Part shown: piece after piece, positions 1 to 8,898 of the stretch
Layout of the letters: each line of letters opens with the position of its first letter
Position numbering within the stretch: position 1 is the first letter of the stretch
Source: Liquorilactobacillus cacaonum DSM 21116
GTDB taxonomy: Bacteria; Bacillota; Bacilli; Lactobacillales; Lactobacillaceae
NCBI RefSeq assembly: GCF_001436735.1
Contig: NZ_AYZE01000015.1
Location: 205,986 to 269,985 of the forward strand
Direction of reading: 5' to 3'
DNA: 64,000 nt
The notes under the pieces: generated by a model
The model's input: the letters and a program-made list of their open reading frames with translations, nothing else
What the model was told of the DNA's origin: nothing
Databases searched by the model: none
Program-made: the position numbers and the translations under genes

Positions 1-357
1 TTGATTAATATCAAAAGCTGCACTTATACGAACATTATTACTTTGGTGAAAATTATAATTTAAAAGAGCGTGGCCTAAGTTTCCAACCCCTATTAAAGCT
101 ACATTTGTCAGTTGATCTTGATTTAAAGTCTTTTTAAAAAAGGCAAGTAAGTTCTCAACATCGTAGCCATAGCCTCTCTTACCAAGGGCACCAAAATATG
201 AAAAGTCTCTTCTAATAGTCGCAGAATCAACTTTGACGGCATCAGCAAGTTCGGTTGAAGAAACTCTTTTCTTACCAGCATCTGCTAGAAAATGTAAATA
301 TCGATAATAGATTGGCAGTCTTTTGGCTGTCGCGTGAGGAATTTTTGATGTTACCAT
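1..357 (-). CDS. rex: Redox-sensing repressor Rex, N-terminal part (cut by window edge)
   Basis: The minus-strand reading frame starts at an ATG (355-357) behind an AAAGGAG ribosome site and runs off the left edge, giving about 119 residues. The N-terminal part is a winged-helix domain (TKxx-like start, then [19 protein letters not shown], the Rex DNA-recognition helix region). It is followed by GKRGYGYDV and the start of the Rossmann fold ([14 protein letters not shown]), the NADH-binding glycine motif of Rex. Rex family proteins sense the NADH/NAD+ ratio and repress fermentation and respiration genes. Rex beside tsaD and this ABC-F gene is a conserved Firmicutes neighbourhood. The C-terminal half cannot be assessed. 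Confidence 0.93.
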   Translation of the reverse strand, partial: MVTSKIPHATAKRLPIYYRYLHFLADAGKKRVSSTELADAVKVDSATIRRDFSYFGALGKRGYGYDVENLLAFFKKTLNQDQLTNVALIGVGNLGHALLNYNFHQSNNVRISAAFDINQ

Positions 358-397
358 AATTGGCTCCTTTCGCTAATACATGATTCTATCTTTTAGC

Positions 398-427
398 AGT
401 ATAACACATTCCTTGTGAAAACAATGA
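398..427 (-). promoter_or_regulatory. Putative rex promoter
   Basis: Read on the minus strand, a TATACT -10 (398-403) lies 18 bp from TCATTG (422-427); TTGTTT (419-424) is an alternative -35 with a short 15-bp spacer. A TTGTGAA half-site on the plus strand (413-419) falls inside this promoter and a TTCACAA half-site follows at 438-444. The arrangement is compatible with autoregulation but is not a canonical Rex operator, because the half-sites are 18 bp apart. Confidence 0.45.
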
Positions 428-453
428 CTTAAAGAACTTCACAAAAGAGAATG

Positions 454-483
454 TTGTACACTACATTTTACCGTATTTATGCT
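454..483 (+). promoter_or_regulatory. Putative promoter of the ABC-F gene
   Basis: TTGTAC (454-459), an 18-bp spacer and TATGCT (478-483) form a plausible sigma-A promoter about 100 bp upstream of the ABC-F start. It is close to consensus but not ideal. No other good candidate was seen before the ribosome binding site. Confidence 0.4.
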
Positions 484-533
484 ACACTAAATTACATTCA
501 CATGCAATAGGCTCTATAGGTTACTTAACAAAA

Positions 534-550
534 TTCACAAAGTTTGTGAA
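534..550. promoter_or_regulatory. 17-bp palindrome with Rex-like half-sites in reverse order
   Basis: The sequence TTCACAAAGTTTGTGAA is a perfect 8-1-8 inverted repeat lying 36 bp before the ABC-F start. Its arms contain TTCACAA and TTTGTGAA, the same words as the Rex operator (TTGTGA-N6-TCACAA) but in inverted order. It could be an operator or a small mRNA hairpin in the leader. Its function is not shown by the sequence. Confidence 0.4.
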
Positions 551-585
551 AAAAACAATGCTATTCTTATTTAAGAGGTGATTTT

Positions 586-2520
586 ATGATTTTACTTCAA
601 GTCCAAAATGTGGCACGTCTTTTTGGAAGTGATGTTCTTTTTGAAAAAGCTAATATGGATGTTCAAGAAAATTCACGAATTGCACTAGTTGGCCGGAATG
701 GTGTTGGTAAATCAACACTAATCAAAATGATTATGGGTATTCAAACACCAGATAATGGTCAGATAACTAAAAATAAAAATCTAACAATTGGTTATCTCGC
801 CCAAGATAACGGTCTTAATTCTTCTAATAGTATTTATGATGAGATGCTTACCATTTTTGAAAATTTAAAGACCATGGAAGCTAATTTACACTCTCTTGAA
901 AATGAAATTGCTAGTTTTCATAATTTTGATACTTCACAGCAAAAATATGAGACTTTATTAAATAATTATGACCAATTATTACATAATTTTAGAGAAGCCA
1001 ATGGCTATGGCTACGAATCTGAAATTCGGGCTGTGCTTCATGGCTTCAAATTCTATCAACAAGACTACAATACTCTTATTAACACACTTTCTGGTGGTCA
1101 AAAAACTAGACTAGCTCTTGCTAAATTGCTACTAGAAAAAAATGATTTACTAATTCTTGATGAACCTACTAATCATCTGGATATACAAACATTAAGTTGG
1201 TTAGAAAATTACCTCCAATCTTATTCTGGTGCACTCTTGATAATTTCTCATGATCGTTATTTTCTTGATAAAGTCGCTAACGAAATCTACGAGTTAACAC
1301 CAAATGGAACGGAACACTATCAAGGAAATTACTCATTTTATATTGAAGAAAAAAATATCCGATTTCAACATGAAGTAAAGCAATTCGAAAAACAACAAGA
1401 AAAAATTGAAAAGCTTGAAGATTTTGTTTCACGTAATATTGTACGAGCATCTACGACTAAAAGAGCACAAAGTAGAAGAAAACAGCTGGAGAAAATTAAT
1501 CGTATTGCTCGTCCAATTGGTAAACAACAAGGTCCTCATTTTCATTTCAGTTCAAATCAACAAAGTGGCAATATTGTTTTGCGCGTAAGTGACGCCTTTA
1601 TTGGATATAACACAAAAATATCTGGCCCCATTAACATTGATCTTAGAAAACAACAAATGATGGCGGTTGTCGGTAGTAATGGAGTTGGTAAATCAACATT
1701 GCTGAAAAGCATCCTTGGTAAGATTCCTCTACTTGATGGCAAATATTCATTTGGAGCAAACGTTAAGACTGGCTATTATGATCAAGAATTTAAAAATCTG
1801 CATCCGAATAAATCAGTTTTGAATGAACTTTGGGATGAGCATCCTACTACAGCCGAAAAAGATATTAGATCTATCTTAGGTAGTTTTCTCTTTTCTGGTG
1901 AAGATGTTAAAAAAACTGTACACAACCTTTCTGGTGGAGAAAAAGCTCGTTTATTACTAACTAAACTTGCCTTTAATCATGATAATTTTTTGATTTTTGA
2001 TGAACCAACTAATCATTTAGATATAGATAGCAAAGAAGTACTTGAAACAGCACTACTAGAATTCGATGGAACTGTCTTATTCATCTCGCATGATCGCTAC
2101 TTTATCAATAAAGTAGCAACTAGTGTTCTTGAAATATCTGAGCATGGTAGTCAACTTTATTTAGGTGATTATGACTATTATATTGACAAAAAAGAAGAGC
2201 AACTTTTACTTGCACAAGAAAATAATCAAAATGAACTCACCGTCGTCAAAATGGCAGAAAAAACGGACTATCAATTAAATAAAGATCAACAACGAAAAAA
2301 AAGAAAATTACAGCGTGAAATTGTGGAAATTGAAAATCAGCTTGAAAATCTTAGTACACAAGAAGAAGAAATTCAAAAACAAATGATAATTCCAGATATT
2401 TATACTAATTTAGAAAAAAGTACCGAATTACAGACATCTTTAAAAACTATCCAAGGTAAGATTTCTGTCTTAGAGGACTCTTGGGAGAAAAAAAGTATGG
2501 AGCTTGAATATCTAAACTAG
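586..2520 (+). CDS. ABC-F family ATPase, YdiF-like
   Basis: This is a 644-residue soluble protein with two ABC ATPase domains and no membrane segments, the ABC-F architecture. Domain 1 has Walker A GRNGVGKS (about 36-43), signature LSGGQKTR (about 167) and Walker B LLILDEPTNHLD (about 187). Domain 2 has GSNGVGKS (about 362), LSGGEKAR (about 447) and FLIFDEPTNHLD (about 466). An arm/linker separates the domains, and a charged C-terminal coiled coil (about 555-640) follows. ABC-F proteins act on ribosomes as translation factors or antibiotic-protection factors. Length, C-terminal extension and the rex/tsaD context match B. subtilis YdiF, a housekeeping type, rather than a resistance determinant. 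The exact role is not known. Confidence 0.92.
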   Translation: MILLQVQNVARLFGSDVLFEKANMDVQENSRIALVGRNGVGKSTLIKMIMGIQTPDNGQITKNKNLTIGYLAQDNGLNSSNSIYDEMLTIFENLKTMEANLHSLENEIASFHNFDTSQQKYETLLNNYDQLLHNFREANGYGYESEIRAVLHGFKFYQQDYNTLINTLSGGQKTRLALAKLLLEKNDLLILDEPTNHLDIQTLSWLENYLQSYSGALLIISHDRYFLDKVANEIYELTPNGTEHYQGNYSFYIEEKNIRFQHEVKQFEKQQEKIEKLEDFVSRNIVRASTTKRAQSRRKQLEKINRIARPIGKQQGPHFHFSSNQQSGNIVLRVSDAFIGYNTKISGPINIDLRKQQMMAVVGSNGVGKSTLLKSILGKIPLLDGKYSFGANVKTGYYDQEFKNLHPNKSVLNELWDEHPTTAEKDIRSILGSFLFSGEDVKKTVHNLSGGEKARLLLTKLAFNHDNFLIFDEPTNHLDIDSKEVLETALLEFDGTVLFISHDRYFINKVATSVLEISEHGSQLYLGDYDYYIDKKEEQLLLAQENNQNELTVVKMAEKTDYQLNKDQQRKKRKLQREIVEIENQLENLSTQEEEIQKQMIIPDIYTNLEKSTELQTSLKTIQGKISVLEDSWEKKSMELEYLN

Positions 2521-2530
2521 TAACATATAT

Positions 2531-2576
2531 AAAACAAGAGGCTCGGGAATAATAACTTCCCAGCCTCTTGTTTTTT
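2531..2576. terminator. Terminator between ABC-F gene and tsaD
   Basis: A long hairpin (AACAAGAGGCT / AGCCTCTTGTT, with an inner GGGAA/TTCCC) is followed by TTTTTT on the plus strand and preceded by A-rich sequence. It can therefore stop the ABC-F transcript and probably also the converging tsaD transcript. Confidence 0.85.
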
Positions 2577-2607
2577 CCATCTAATTTCATTTTTCTCTTC
2601 TGTATTC

Positions 2608-3639
2608 TTAAATCCACTCAAATTCTAAGCTAGGATCCGCATTTAATGATAAATCTGCACTCTCGCCATTTTTCCAAGCTACAAATCCAGCAGCACCAAT
2701 CATCGCCGCATTATCTCCACATAAATTCAATGGAGCTTTTAGCAATTCAATTCCTGAATATTTACCTATCAATTCATCTAATCCGTCTCTTAATCCTTGA
2801 TTAGCAGCAACACCACCAGCTAGAATCAACTGCTTAACAGAAAAGTCATTAAGTGCACGTTCTGTTTTGTAAACCAAAACATCCACTACACTTTGTTGAA
2901 AACTTGCAGCCAAGTCATTAACATTAAGTTTCTCATTAACTTGTTCGGCATGATGTACAGTATTGATAAAAGCACTTTTAAGGCCACTAAAACTAAAATC
3001 AAAGTTTTCTTCTTTCATCATTGCCCGTGGAAATGCAAATGTATCCGCGCCTTCATGTGCCATCTCATCAATATTTTTCCCAGCAGGATACTTTAGCCCT
3101 AATACTCGCCCTATCTTGTCATAAGCTTCTCCAGCAGCATCGTCTCGAGTTTCGCCAATAATTTGATAACTATTTTCTCTTGCCATGTAAACAAGTTCAG
3201 TATGCCCACCTGAAACTAATAAAGCAATTGCCGGAAACTTAATCTCACTTTTAAACCTTGCAGCATAGATATGTCCTGCCATGTGATTAACGGGAATTAA
3301 GGGTAAATTGTGTGCATATGCGACAACTTTAGCACTAGCGACTCCTACCAATAAAGCCCCCACCAAACCAGGACCATATGTTACTGCAACAGCACTAAGG
3401 TCATTGTATGTCACTTTAGCTTCTTCCATTGCATCAGCTAAACATAGCGTTACTTGTTCAATATGGTGTCGGCTTGCAACTTCTGGTACGACCCCCCCGA
3501 ATCTTTTATGGCTCTTAACTTGTGTTGCAACAACATTCGACAAAATTTTATTGCCATCTTCAATAACTGCAACACTTGTCTCATCACAACTAGATTCAAA
3601 TGCCAAAATTAATTCTCTTTTTTTCTCACCATTACCCAT
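2608..3639 (-). CDS. tsaD: tRNA N6-adenosine threonylcarbamoyltransferase TsaD
   Basis: This protein of 343 residues has the usual TsaD length. It begins with the ASKHA fold motif [15 protein letters not shown] and has the metal-binding HxxxH pair in NHMAGHIYA (His119, His123). It also carries [12 protein letters not shown] and the C-terminal [10 protein letters not shown] and CGDNAAMIG motifs. TsaD, together with TsaB and TsaE, transfers the threonylcarbamoyl group to A37 of ANN-decoding tRNAs. The start overlaps the end of rimI by 8 bp, so the genes are translationally coupled. No tsaE or tsaC lies in the window. Confidence 0.96.
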   Translation of the reverse strand: MGNGEKKRELILAFESSCDETSVAVIEDGNKILSNVVATQVKSHKRFGGVVPEVASRHHIEQVTLCLADAMEEAKVTYNDLSAVAVTYGPGLVGALLVGVASAKVVAYAHNLPLIPVNHMAGHIYAARFKSEIKFPAIALLVSGGHTELVYMARENSYQIIGETRDDAAGEAYDKIGRVLGLKYPAGKNIDEMAHEGADTFAFPRAMMKEENFDFSFSGLKSAFINTVHHAEQVNEKLNVNDLAASFQQSVVDVLVYKTERALNDFSVKQLILAGGVAANQGLRDGLDELIGKYSGIELLKAPLNLCGDNAAMIGAAGFVAWKNGESADLSLNADPSLEFEWI

Positions 3640-4222
3640 TCACTAATTCCTTCTCATTTTTTATTAATAATTTCATATTGACTGCATCTTCATGATTTGA
3701 TTGATAATATGCTTTCTTTATACCAATATTCTTAAACCCAATTATACTATAAAGCTTTTGCGCCCTAATATTACTTAACCTTGTTTCTAAGGACAACGAA
3801 CTATAATTATTGTACCTTGCACAAGTAATCATCGTTTCAATTAAAAACTTTCCCAATCCATGGTCTTGAAAATCTGGTTTCACTGCCACATTAGAAATAT
3901 GTGCATCTCGCGTATTTTGATTGAAAGACGCTCCAATAAATGCAACAAGTTGATCATTTTGTCGCATAATTAAATAAAGTTTGCTTTTTTCATTACGTAA
4001 CTCACTTTCAAAAATTTCTTCATCCCATGAATTATCTTCTAGATACACTAATTTTTGTAATTGAGTCATTTCAGCAACATCAGGTACCAACGCTCTGCAT
4101 AGTAGAAATTCACGATTACTTATAATAATCCGTTTGTTGTCAAAAGCTAGTGAAGTATCTTCAAAATGATTAAAACAATAATCCAGTAATTTGTTAAATT
4201 TTTTCAACAAGCGACTCATCAT
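3632..4222 (-). CDS. rimI: Ribosomal protein S18-alanine N-acetyltransferase RimI
   Basis: A GNAT-family protein of 196 residues, with a positively charged N-terminal extension of about 55 residues before the acetyltransferase core. The acetyl-CoA pyrophosphate loop is visible as [15 protein letters not shown] (about 113-127), followed by [21 protein letters not shown], typical of RimI. Its position between tsaB and tsaD supports the assignment. The first ATG is followed directly by a second ATG at 4217-4219, which has better spacing from AGGAG. It overlaps the tsaB end by 29 bp. Confidence 0.88.
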   Translation of the reverse strand: MMSRLLKKFNKLLDYCFNHFEDTSLAFDNKRIIISNREFLLCRALVPDVAEMTQLQKLVYLEDNSWDEEIFESELRNEKSKLYLIMRQNDQLVAFIGASFNQNTRDAHISNVAVKPDFQDHGLGKFLIETMITCARYNNYSSLSLETRLSNIRAQKLYSIIGFKNIGIKKAYYQSNHEDAVNMKLLIKNEKELVNG

Positions 4223-4916
4223 TACTCTCCTGATTTTTTTCTAGCCATTGACTTTCAGCTTGTGTTAATCTCAGATATTTTGGAACAAAACTATGGATAT
4301 CAACAGGTTCTTGAGCGAGTCCCATTATGCCCAAATAATATGCTTGTGGATAATCAAGCTCATTGGCAGAAAACTGAATTTCTTTATCTTTAAGGACAAT
4401 TTTTATTCTTTCAGCAAATTTATGACTATCTACTCCTACAAAAAATAATCGCTTATAGTCAGACAACTTTTCAAGTAACTTTTCTAACGGAATATGTTGA
4501 TCTACTATTACATTTTTAAGCTGATTATTTTCTCTGAGATACGCTCCTGCAAAAACATTATCCCGTCTTGCATCAAAAATCGGAATGATTACTGTATTAA
4601 CTTCATTAATTGGTGCAGCCAAAACAGCAAGGCTAGAAACACCAACTAATTCTTTTGAAAGCGTATATGCAAAAGTCTTCGCTGTTGTAACTCCTATTCG
4701 TAAACCAGTATACGATCCTGGCCCTTTTGCAACAACAAAGCGATCAATCTCTGTAATACTCATGTTTACCTGTTTTAATAAATTGGCAATTTGAGGCATT
4801 AAAGTTACACTATGATTCTTAGACTGATTTGTAGTAATTGTTGCTACCAAGTTTTTATTTTTTAATATTGCAATACTCAAAGTTTCATTTGACGTATCTA
4901 TCGCCAATATATTCAT
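4194..4916 (-). CDS. tsaB: tRNA threonylcarbamoyladenosine synthesis protein TsaB
   Basis: The protein starts MNILAIDTSNETLSIAIL, the ASKHA phosphate-1 motif of TsaB, and has VAKGPGSYTGLRIGVTTAK, the family hallmark. I chose the ATG at 4914-4916, 11 nt after GGAG, in preference to an upstream in-frame ATG (4938-4940), giving 240 residues. TsaB is the non-catalytic partner that dimerises with TsaD. It is the first gene of tsaB-rimI-tsaD. Confidence 0.93.
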   Translation of the reverse strand: MNILAIDTSNETLSIAILKNKNLVATITTNQSKNHSVTLMPQIANLLKQVNMSITEIDRFVVAKGPGSYTGLRIGVTTAKTFAYTLSKELVGVSSLAVLAAPINEVNTVIIPIFDARRDNVFAGAYLRENNQLKNVIVDQHIPLEKLLEKLSDYKRLFFVGVDSHKFAERIKIVLKDKEIQFSANELDYPQAYYLGIMGLAQEPVDIHSFVPKYLRLTQAESQWLEKNQESNDESLVEKI

Positions 4917-5037
4917 TTTATGTTTTCGCTCCGCTCCCATAACTAAATTCTATGGATAATATTAACACAAATTTACTATAAACAAACTAGTATTCCTATT
5001 TTTTAATTATTGTAATATTTTTTTAAGAATAAACACT

Positions 5038-5080
5038 AAAAAAACGATGAAGGTACTTTAGTCCACACTCTTCACCGTTT
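5038..5080 (-). terminator. Terminator downstream of folT
   Basis: On the minus strand AACGGTGAAG and CTTCATCGTT (5043-5052 / 5070-5079) pair over 10 bp with one G-U, followed by a run of T. It separates folT from tsaB. Confidence 0.8.
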
Positions 5081-5128
5081 CCACTATTGTAATATTAACT
5101 TTCCTAATTTTAAGAAATTTAATTAAAC

Positions 5129-5659
5129 CTACTCGATTCTTTTGGCAAGTAGCATTAGGGACTTATTTTTACTTGCTAAATACAAAAGAATTATCTGGAC
5201 TGGAACCATTAATAATTCCTTGATAAATCTCATTGGAAAAATTGTTAGAAAATTTGCATGGTATAATATTGCAACCCAATACGTATTCATTAGCGCATCT
5301 ACCAAAAAAATATTCACCAACACCGCTATTACTATTCGTGTAACCGTAATATCTTTTTGGTAAAATAAAACACCATATACAAACGCACCTGCAAATGCTG
5401 AAATTGTAAATCCTACAAAATATCCCCCAAGTCCCCCAAAAATCAGAGTACCTAAAATGTCAGCACATGCAGCGCCAATCCCCCCTAGAAGGGGACCAAA
5501 CCAATAAGACATAAAAAAAACAATTACAAACGTGAAACTAATCCTAACAGACCAGATTCCAAACGACAAAAACTTTGCGACTACAATATTTAAGGCAACT
5601 AAAAGTGCCATTAATACAAGATTGCGAGTCGACAAACGCGAAACAAAACTACTATTCAT
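5129..5659 (-). CDS. folT: ECF transporter S component, folate-specific FolT
   Basis: A small hydrophobic protein of about 176 residues with six predicted membrane segments, starting with RLSTRNLVLMALLVALNIVV, the conserved ECF S-component N-terminus. It also has a FFMSYWFGPLLGGIGAACADILGTL loop typical of FolT. S components bind the vitamin and dock on the shared EcfA-EcfA'-EcfT module, which is not in this window. Three codons upstream (5668) is another ATG, but it abuts AGGAG without a spacer. The ATG at 5657-5659 has a 9-nt spacer and is preferred. Folate specificity is supported by the THF riboswitch in the leader. Confidence 0.9.
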   Translation of the reverse strand: MNSSFVSRLSTRNLVLMALLVALNIVVAKFLSFGIWSVRISFTFVIVFFMSYWFGPLLGGIGAACADILGTLIFGGLGGYFVGFTISAFAGAFVYGVLFYQKDITVTRIVIAVLVNIFLVDALMNTYWVAILYHANFLTIFPMRFIKELLMVPVQIILLYLASKNKSLMLLAKRIE

Positions 5660-5677
5660 ATAAGACATCTCCTCTTT

Positions 5678-5789
5678 GGAGTTGCCACAAAAAATGCGGC
5701 GAATGCGAAAATAAAACCGCAGGTAAAAACCTTTCGTCTAAAAGACACATTCCGTCCTTTTAGCACTTAACGCTTTATTCTCTACCCCG
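5678..5789 (-). promoter_or_regulatory. Tetrahydrofolate (THF) riboswitch of folT
   Basis: The folT leader carries the conserved THF-riboswitch words GCGTTAAGTGC and GGACGGAATGTGTC. They are enclosed by a P1 helix GGGGU (5784-5788) / ACUCC (5678-5682) and contain internal stem-loops including GGTTTTTACC and GCGG/CCGC. The P1 3' strand ends 4 nt before the AGGAG ribosome site (5669-5673), so control is likely at translation. The THF riboswitch class is established for folT genes in Lactobacillales. Confidence 0.88.
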
Positions 5790-5814
5790 AAATTTGTACT
5801 TTACGTACTTTAAC

Positions 5815-5844
5815 AGTGTATCATATTAAAACATATGTTGTTAA
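5815..5844 (-). promoter_or_regulatory. Putative folT promoter
   Basis: On the minus strand TTAACA (5839-5844), an 18-bp spacer and TACACT (5815-5820) lie about 25 bp upstream of the riboswitch, so the transcript would begin just before the aptamer. Confidence 0.5.
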
Positions 5845-5954
5845 TTTTTTTATTTTCCCAACTAAATTGCTAACATTGTATAAAAATATTCTATAATAGT
5901 AATAGTAAAGTATTTGCTTATCATTACCACTATTAAATACAGGAGGAACAATAT

Positions 5955-6830
5955 ATGAATCCAAACGAGCAAACTATCAAAATTACATCACCCCAAGTCG
6001 ATGAATATGAGGATATTGTCTATTCCCAAATAAAAGAAAGCTGGAATACTCGCGAATTAAAAATGTCGCTGTTGGTACCTAGAACAGATAACCTCAAACC
6101 AGCAATTTTGTACTTTCCTGGAGGTGGTTTTACTACATCTAATTACCACAAATTTATTCAACTACGTCTTGCGTTAGCAAAAGCTGGAATGGTAGTTGCT
6201 TCAGCTCAATATCGACACATTCCCGATAAGTTTCCATGTTTAATTGAGGATGCAAAAAAAGCACTTGTATATTTAAAAAACAACAGTGCTAATTACCATA
6301 TTGATACCAACAAAATTGCAGTAATTGGAGATTCAGCAGGTGGCTACTTAGCCCAATTAATGGGAGTTACAAGTAATTCAACACATTTTCTTCCAACTGA
6401 AACAACTGCTGAAATCAGTAAAGTTGCTGCCGTTGTTTCACTATATGGTATTTCTGATTTATCAACAATTGGGGGTACTAAAAATCCTCCCGTTTTTCAT
6501 AAGGGAACTTCTTCTCCTGAGGCTTTACTTATACATGGAATTGGTGCTCAAAATAGTTCTTTGACCATTAATGATTCCCCAGAAAAAGCAAAAAAAGCAA
6601 GTCCAACAAGTTATGTAACAAATAATCTACCTCCTTTTTTACTTTTACACGGAAGTGCCGACACCTTAGTCTCACCTGAACAATCTCAGCACATGTATGA
6701 AGCACTTTACAAAAAAAATGTAGATGCCTCATATATTACTGTAAATGGTGCGGGCCATGGCACAGCTGAATGGTATCAAGATTCAATTATCAATGAAATT
6801 AGAGACTGGTTATTGTTAAAGCTCTCATAG
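5955..6830 (+). CDS. Alpha/beta hydrolase, esterase/lipase (Aes-like)
   Basis: A cytoplasmic-looking 291-residue protein of the alpha/beta-hydrolase fold. It shows an oxyanion-loop motif YFPGGGFT (53-60, the HGG-type loop with Pro replacing His), the nucleophile elbow GDSAGG (Ser127), an acid at GSADTLV (Asp236) and the catalytic His in GAGHGT (His268). All three triad residues are present, so it should be active on small esters; the substrate is unknown. The start has an excellent AGGAGG site. A TATAAT (5892-5897) lies upstream. It stands alone between divergently oriented folT and a membrane-protein gene. Confidence 0.82.
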   Translation: MNPNEQTIKITSPQVDEYEDIVYSQIKESWNTRELKMSLLVPRTDNLKPAILYFPGGGFTTSNYHKFIQLRLALAKAGMVVASAQYRHIPDKFPCLIEDAKKALVYLKNNSANYHIDTNKIAVIGDSAGGYLAQLMGVTSNSTHFLPTETTAEISKVAAVVSLYGISDLSTIGGTKNPPVFHKGTSSPEALLIHGIGAQNSSLTINDSPEKAKKASPTSYVTNNLPPFLLLHGSADTLVSPEQSQHMYEALYKKNVDASYITVNGAGHGTAEWYQDSIINEIRDWLLLKLS

Positions 6831-7016
6831 ATTTAACAATCCAATCTTGGTTTCATTTAGAAATCTGACCAGCATCGACTAATTTTTAAAATCGTTTTTT
6901 TTGTGAAATTCATGTAATATCTTTTGGAATATTTTCTCTATTTTCACTTTTAGCCCTTAATTCATGCTACCATCATCTTATTAAGATTAATATTATACGA
7001 GACGAGGTTACATATT

Positions 7017-7949
7017 GTGGAAAAATTTTCTTTAGCTTCAATAAAGTCCTATTTCGATGAAAATAAGACTATTTTCAAAAACAACTGGCTCTTAGGTGGC
7101 ATAATGTATGTACTCCTAGTAATTGTAGCTGGCATTTTGTTCTTATTCGATTACGAATTGTTGGCAGTTGGCGTTTCATCAATTTCTACTAGCATTACGT
7201 ATTTATTATATGGGCAATCAACTTATTTGATATTTATAAGTCTTTTAGAAATACTTAGTAGTATTCTTTTGTTTTTCATTATATCGATTGCTGCTTTCTT
7301 TGTTCGGTCCACTATTCAATTCGCTATTCAAGATACTTTGAAAAATGAACTAGCAAAAGTTACTTTTTCAAGAGTTTTCACAAAATTCAAGCAATTGAAT
7401 AAAAATCAAATACTCCGCTTATTCTTGTACCTATCTTTATTTATTTTTCTATGGTTACTGCCACTCATAGTGATTCATGTGTTCACAAGTAAATTAACAA
7501 TTATTACCTATATATTGCAATTTTTAACTTTTGTAGTACTTCTCTGGAAAGGTATCACTTATTCTCAATCATTGTTTTTATATCGTGAAAATCAAGCCAG
7601 TTTTTTGGGTCAATCGCAACGCTTTGCATTAAAGGCAAGCAAACGTTTCATAAGGGACCTCAAGTTTAAATATCTTCTTTTATTAATAGGTCTAGTTATT
7701 CCATTGGCAATTTGGATTGGCATTTGGAGTACCGTTACTTACTTTGGCTTTTATATCTGGGAACCTATTATGATTTATGGTGGGCCTATTGTCGGTACTA
7801 TTGGATGCTGTTTCTACCTTCCTTTCATGCAATTTACGTTCGCGCATTTTTATGAAAAAAATGTCACCCCTGATTTACTTGAAAAATCGTTTAGAGAATG
7901 CTTTAAGGATGTCAACAAACTAACCGGCGTAGCTTATAAGAATATTTAA
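7017..7949 (+). CDS. Polytopic membrane protein of unknown function
   Basis: I do not recognise this 310-residue protein with confidence. It starts at a GTG behind GAGG and has about six hydrophobic segments (about 25-45, 70-100, 135-160, 165-180, 220-245, 255-280) separated by basic loops. The general pattern recalls the membrane domain that precedes some glycerophosphodiester phosphodiesterases, but no catalytic domain follows and the resemblance is weak. It is monocistronic, with a strong terminator 4 bp after the stop codon. Confidence 0.65.
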   Translation: MEKFSLASIKSYFDENKTIFKNNWLLGGIMYVLLVIVAGILFLFDYELLAVGVSSISTSITYLLYGQSTYLIFISLLEILSSILLFFIISIAAFFVRSTIQFAIQDTLKNELAKVTFSRVFTKFKQLNKNQILRLFLYLSLFIFLWLLPLIVIHVFTSKLTIITYILQFLTFVVLLWKGITYSQSLFLYRENQASFLGQSQRFALKASKRFIRDLKFKYLLLLIGLVIPLAIWIGIWSTVTYFGFYIWEPIMIYGGPIVGTIGCCFYLPFMQFTFAHFYEKNVTPDLLEKSFRECFKDVNKLTGVAYKNI

Positions 7950-7953
7950 TTTT

Positions 7954-8000
7954 AAAAAACCATACTATTTCAATATTATGTTGAAATAGTATGGTTTTTT
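7954..8000. terminator. Strong terminator after the membrane-protein gene
   Basis: A perfect 20-bp stem (AAAAAACCATACTATTTCAA and its complement) with a 7-nt loop, flanked by A and T tracts, so it is potentially bidirectional. Confidence 0.9.
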
Positions 8001-8241
8001 AAATATTGCTTTTAATTATTGCCTCATGTAATTAAGTTCTTATGGTTAACCGCTATAGTAGCTTTTGCAAGGTATTTTATCATGTTCCTAAGTGCTACTT
8101 CTAATGTCCACAAGGCTTTTCCAGTGATTTTTTAGAGCTGGACATTTATTTACCCTAAATCTCGAAATAAGAGCCTATCGTTTGTATTTAGTAAACCATT
8201 TTACTATAATGAACTTACTAAATTAAAAGGATAATATAATT

Positions 8242-8898
8242 ATGACAAAAATATTAATTATTGGTGCAACTGGGATGACTGGCAAGTCATTAGTGGCCGA
8301 AGCACTTTCAAATGGTTTTTCAGTTGTTGCAAACGGACGTAATAAAGAAAAACTAAATGCATTAAAGAGTGAATTTTCTGGAATTGAAGTTTTTAACAAA
8401 GATGCCTTTGATTTAGTCAAGACAGACTTTGAAGGTATCGATGTTATTATTGATGCTTTTGCTACTTCACCAGATCAAGCATATTTGCAAATTGATTTAG
8501 CTGCACACCTAATTGCGTTATTACGTAATACCACAATTAGAATTGGTTTTATCTTAGGTGCTGGCAGTTTGTACACTGATGAATCAAAAACACAACTCAC
8601 AAATGATTTAATTGCTTCAGATGAAAGCACTAAGCCTTGGCGTGCAACACCTGAAAATCAAGTATACGAATTAGAATTTTTACGTCATGTTAAGAATGTT
8701 AATTGGTTCGGTGTATCACCTGGGAGCAATTACATACCCGGTAAAAAAGCCGATAACATTTTAGTTGGCAATGATGTTTTACTAGTAAATGAGCAAAATG
8801 TATCAGTAACTACTGCAGATACAATGGCATTTAAAGTGATTGAAGAAATAAAAAATAATAATCATAATCAAACTCGATTTACCGTAGCTAATGGTTGA
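8242..8898 (+). CDS. NAD(P)-binding Rossmann-fold oxidoreductase/epimerase-like protein
   Basis: A 218-residue protein with the N-terminal dinucleotide-binding motif ILIIGATGMTGKSLVAEAL (about 3-21), then a short-chain NAD(P)H-binding domain (DVIIDAF, RIGFILGAGSLYTD). This resembles the YwnB/SDR-a family of NADH-flavin-reductase-like proteins. The usual YxxxK catalytic pair is not evident, which fits an atypical SDR. The ATG follows AAAAGGATAATATAATT. No operon partner is visible, so substrate and role are unknown. Confidence 0.75.
   Translation: MTKILIIGATGMTGKSLVAEALSNGFSVVANGRNKEKLNALKSEFSGIEVFNKDAFDLVKTDFEGIDVIIDAFATSPDQAYLQIDLAAHLIALLRNTTIRIGFILGAGSLYTDESKTQLTNDLIASDESTKPWRATPENQVYELEFLRHVKNVNWFGVSPGSNYIPGKKADNILVGNDVLLVNEQNVSVTTADTMAFKVIEEIKNNNHNQTRFTVANG

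Noticed and set aside
534..550. The palindrome as a standard Rex operator
   Set aside because: The half-sites are in the reverse order to the known consensus, so it was recorded only as an uncharacterised palindrome.
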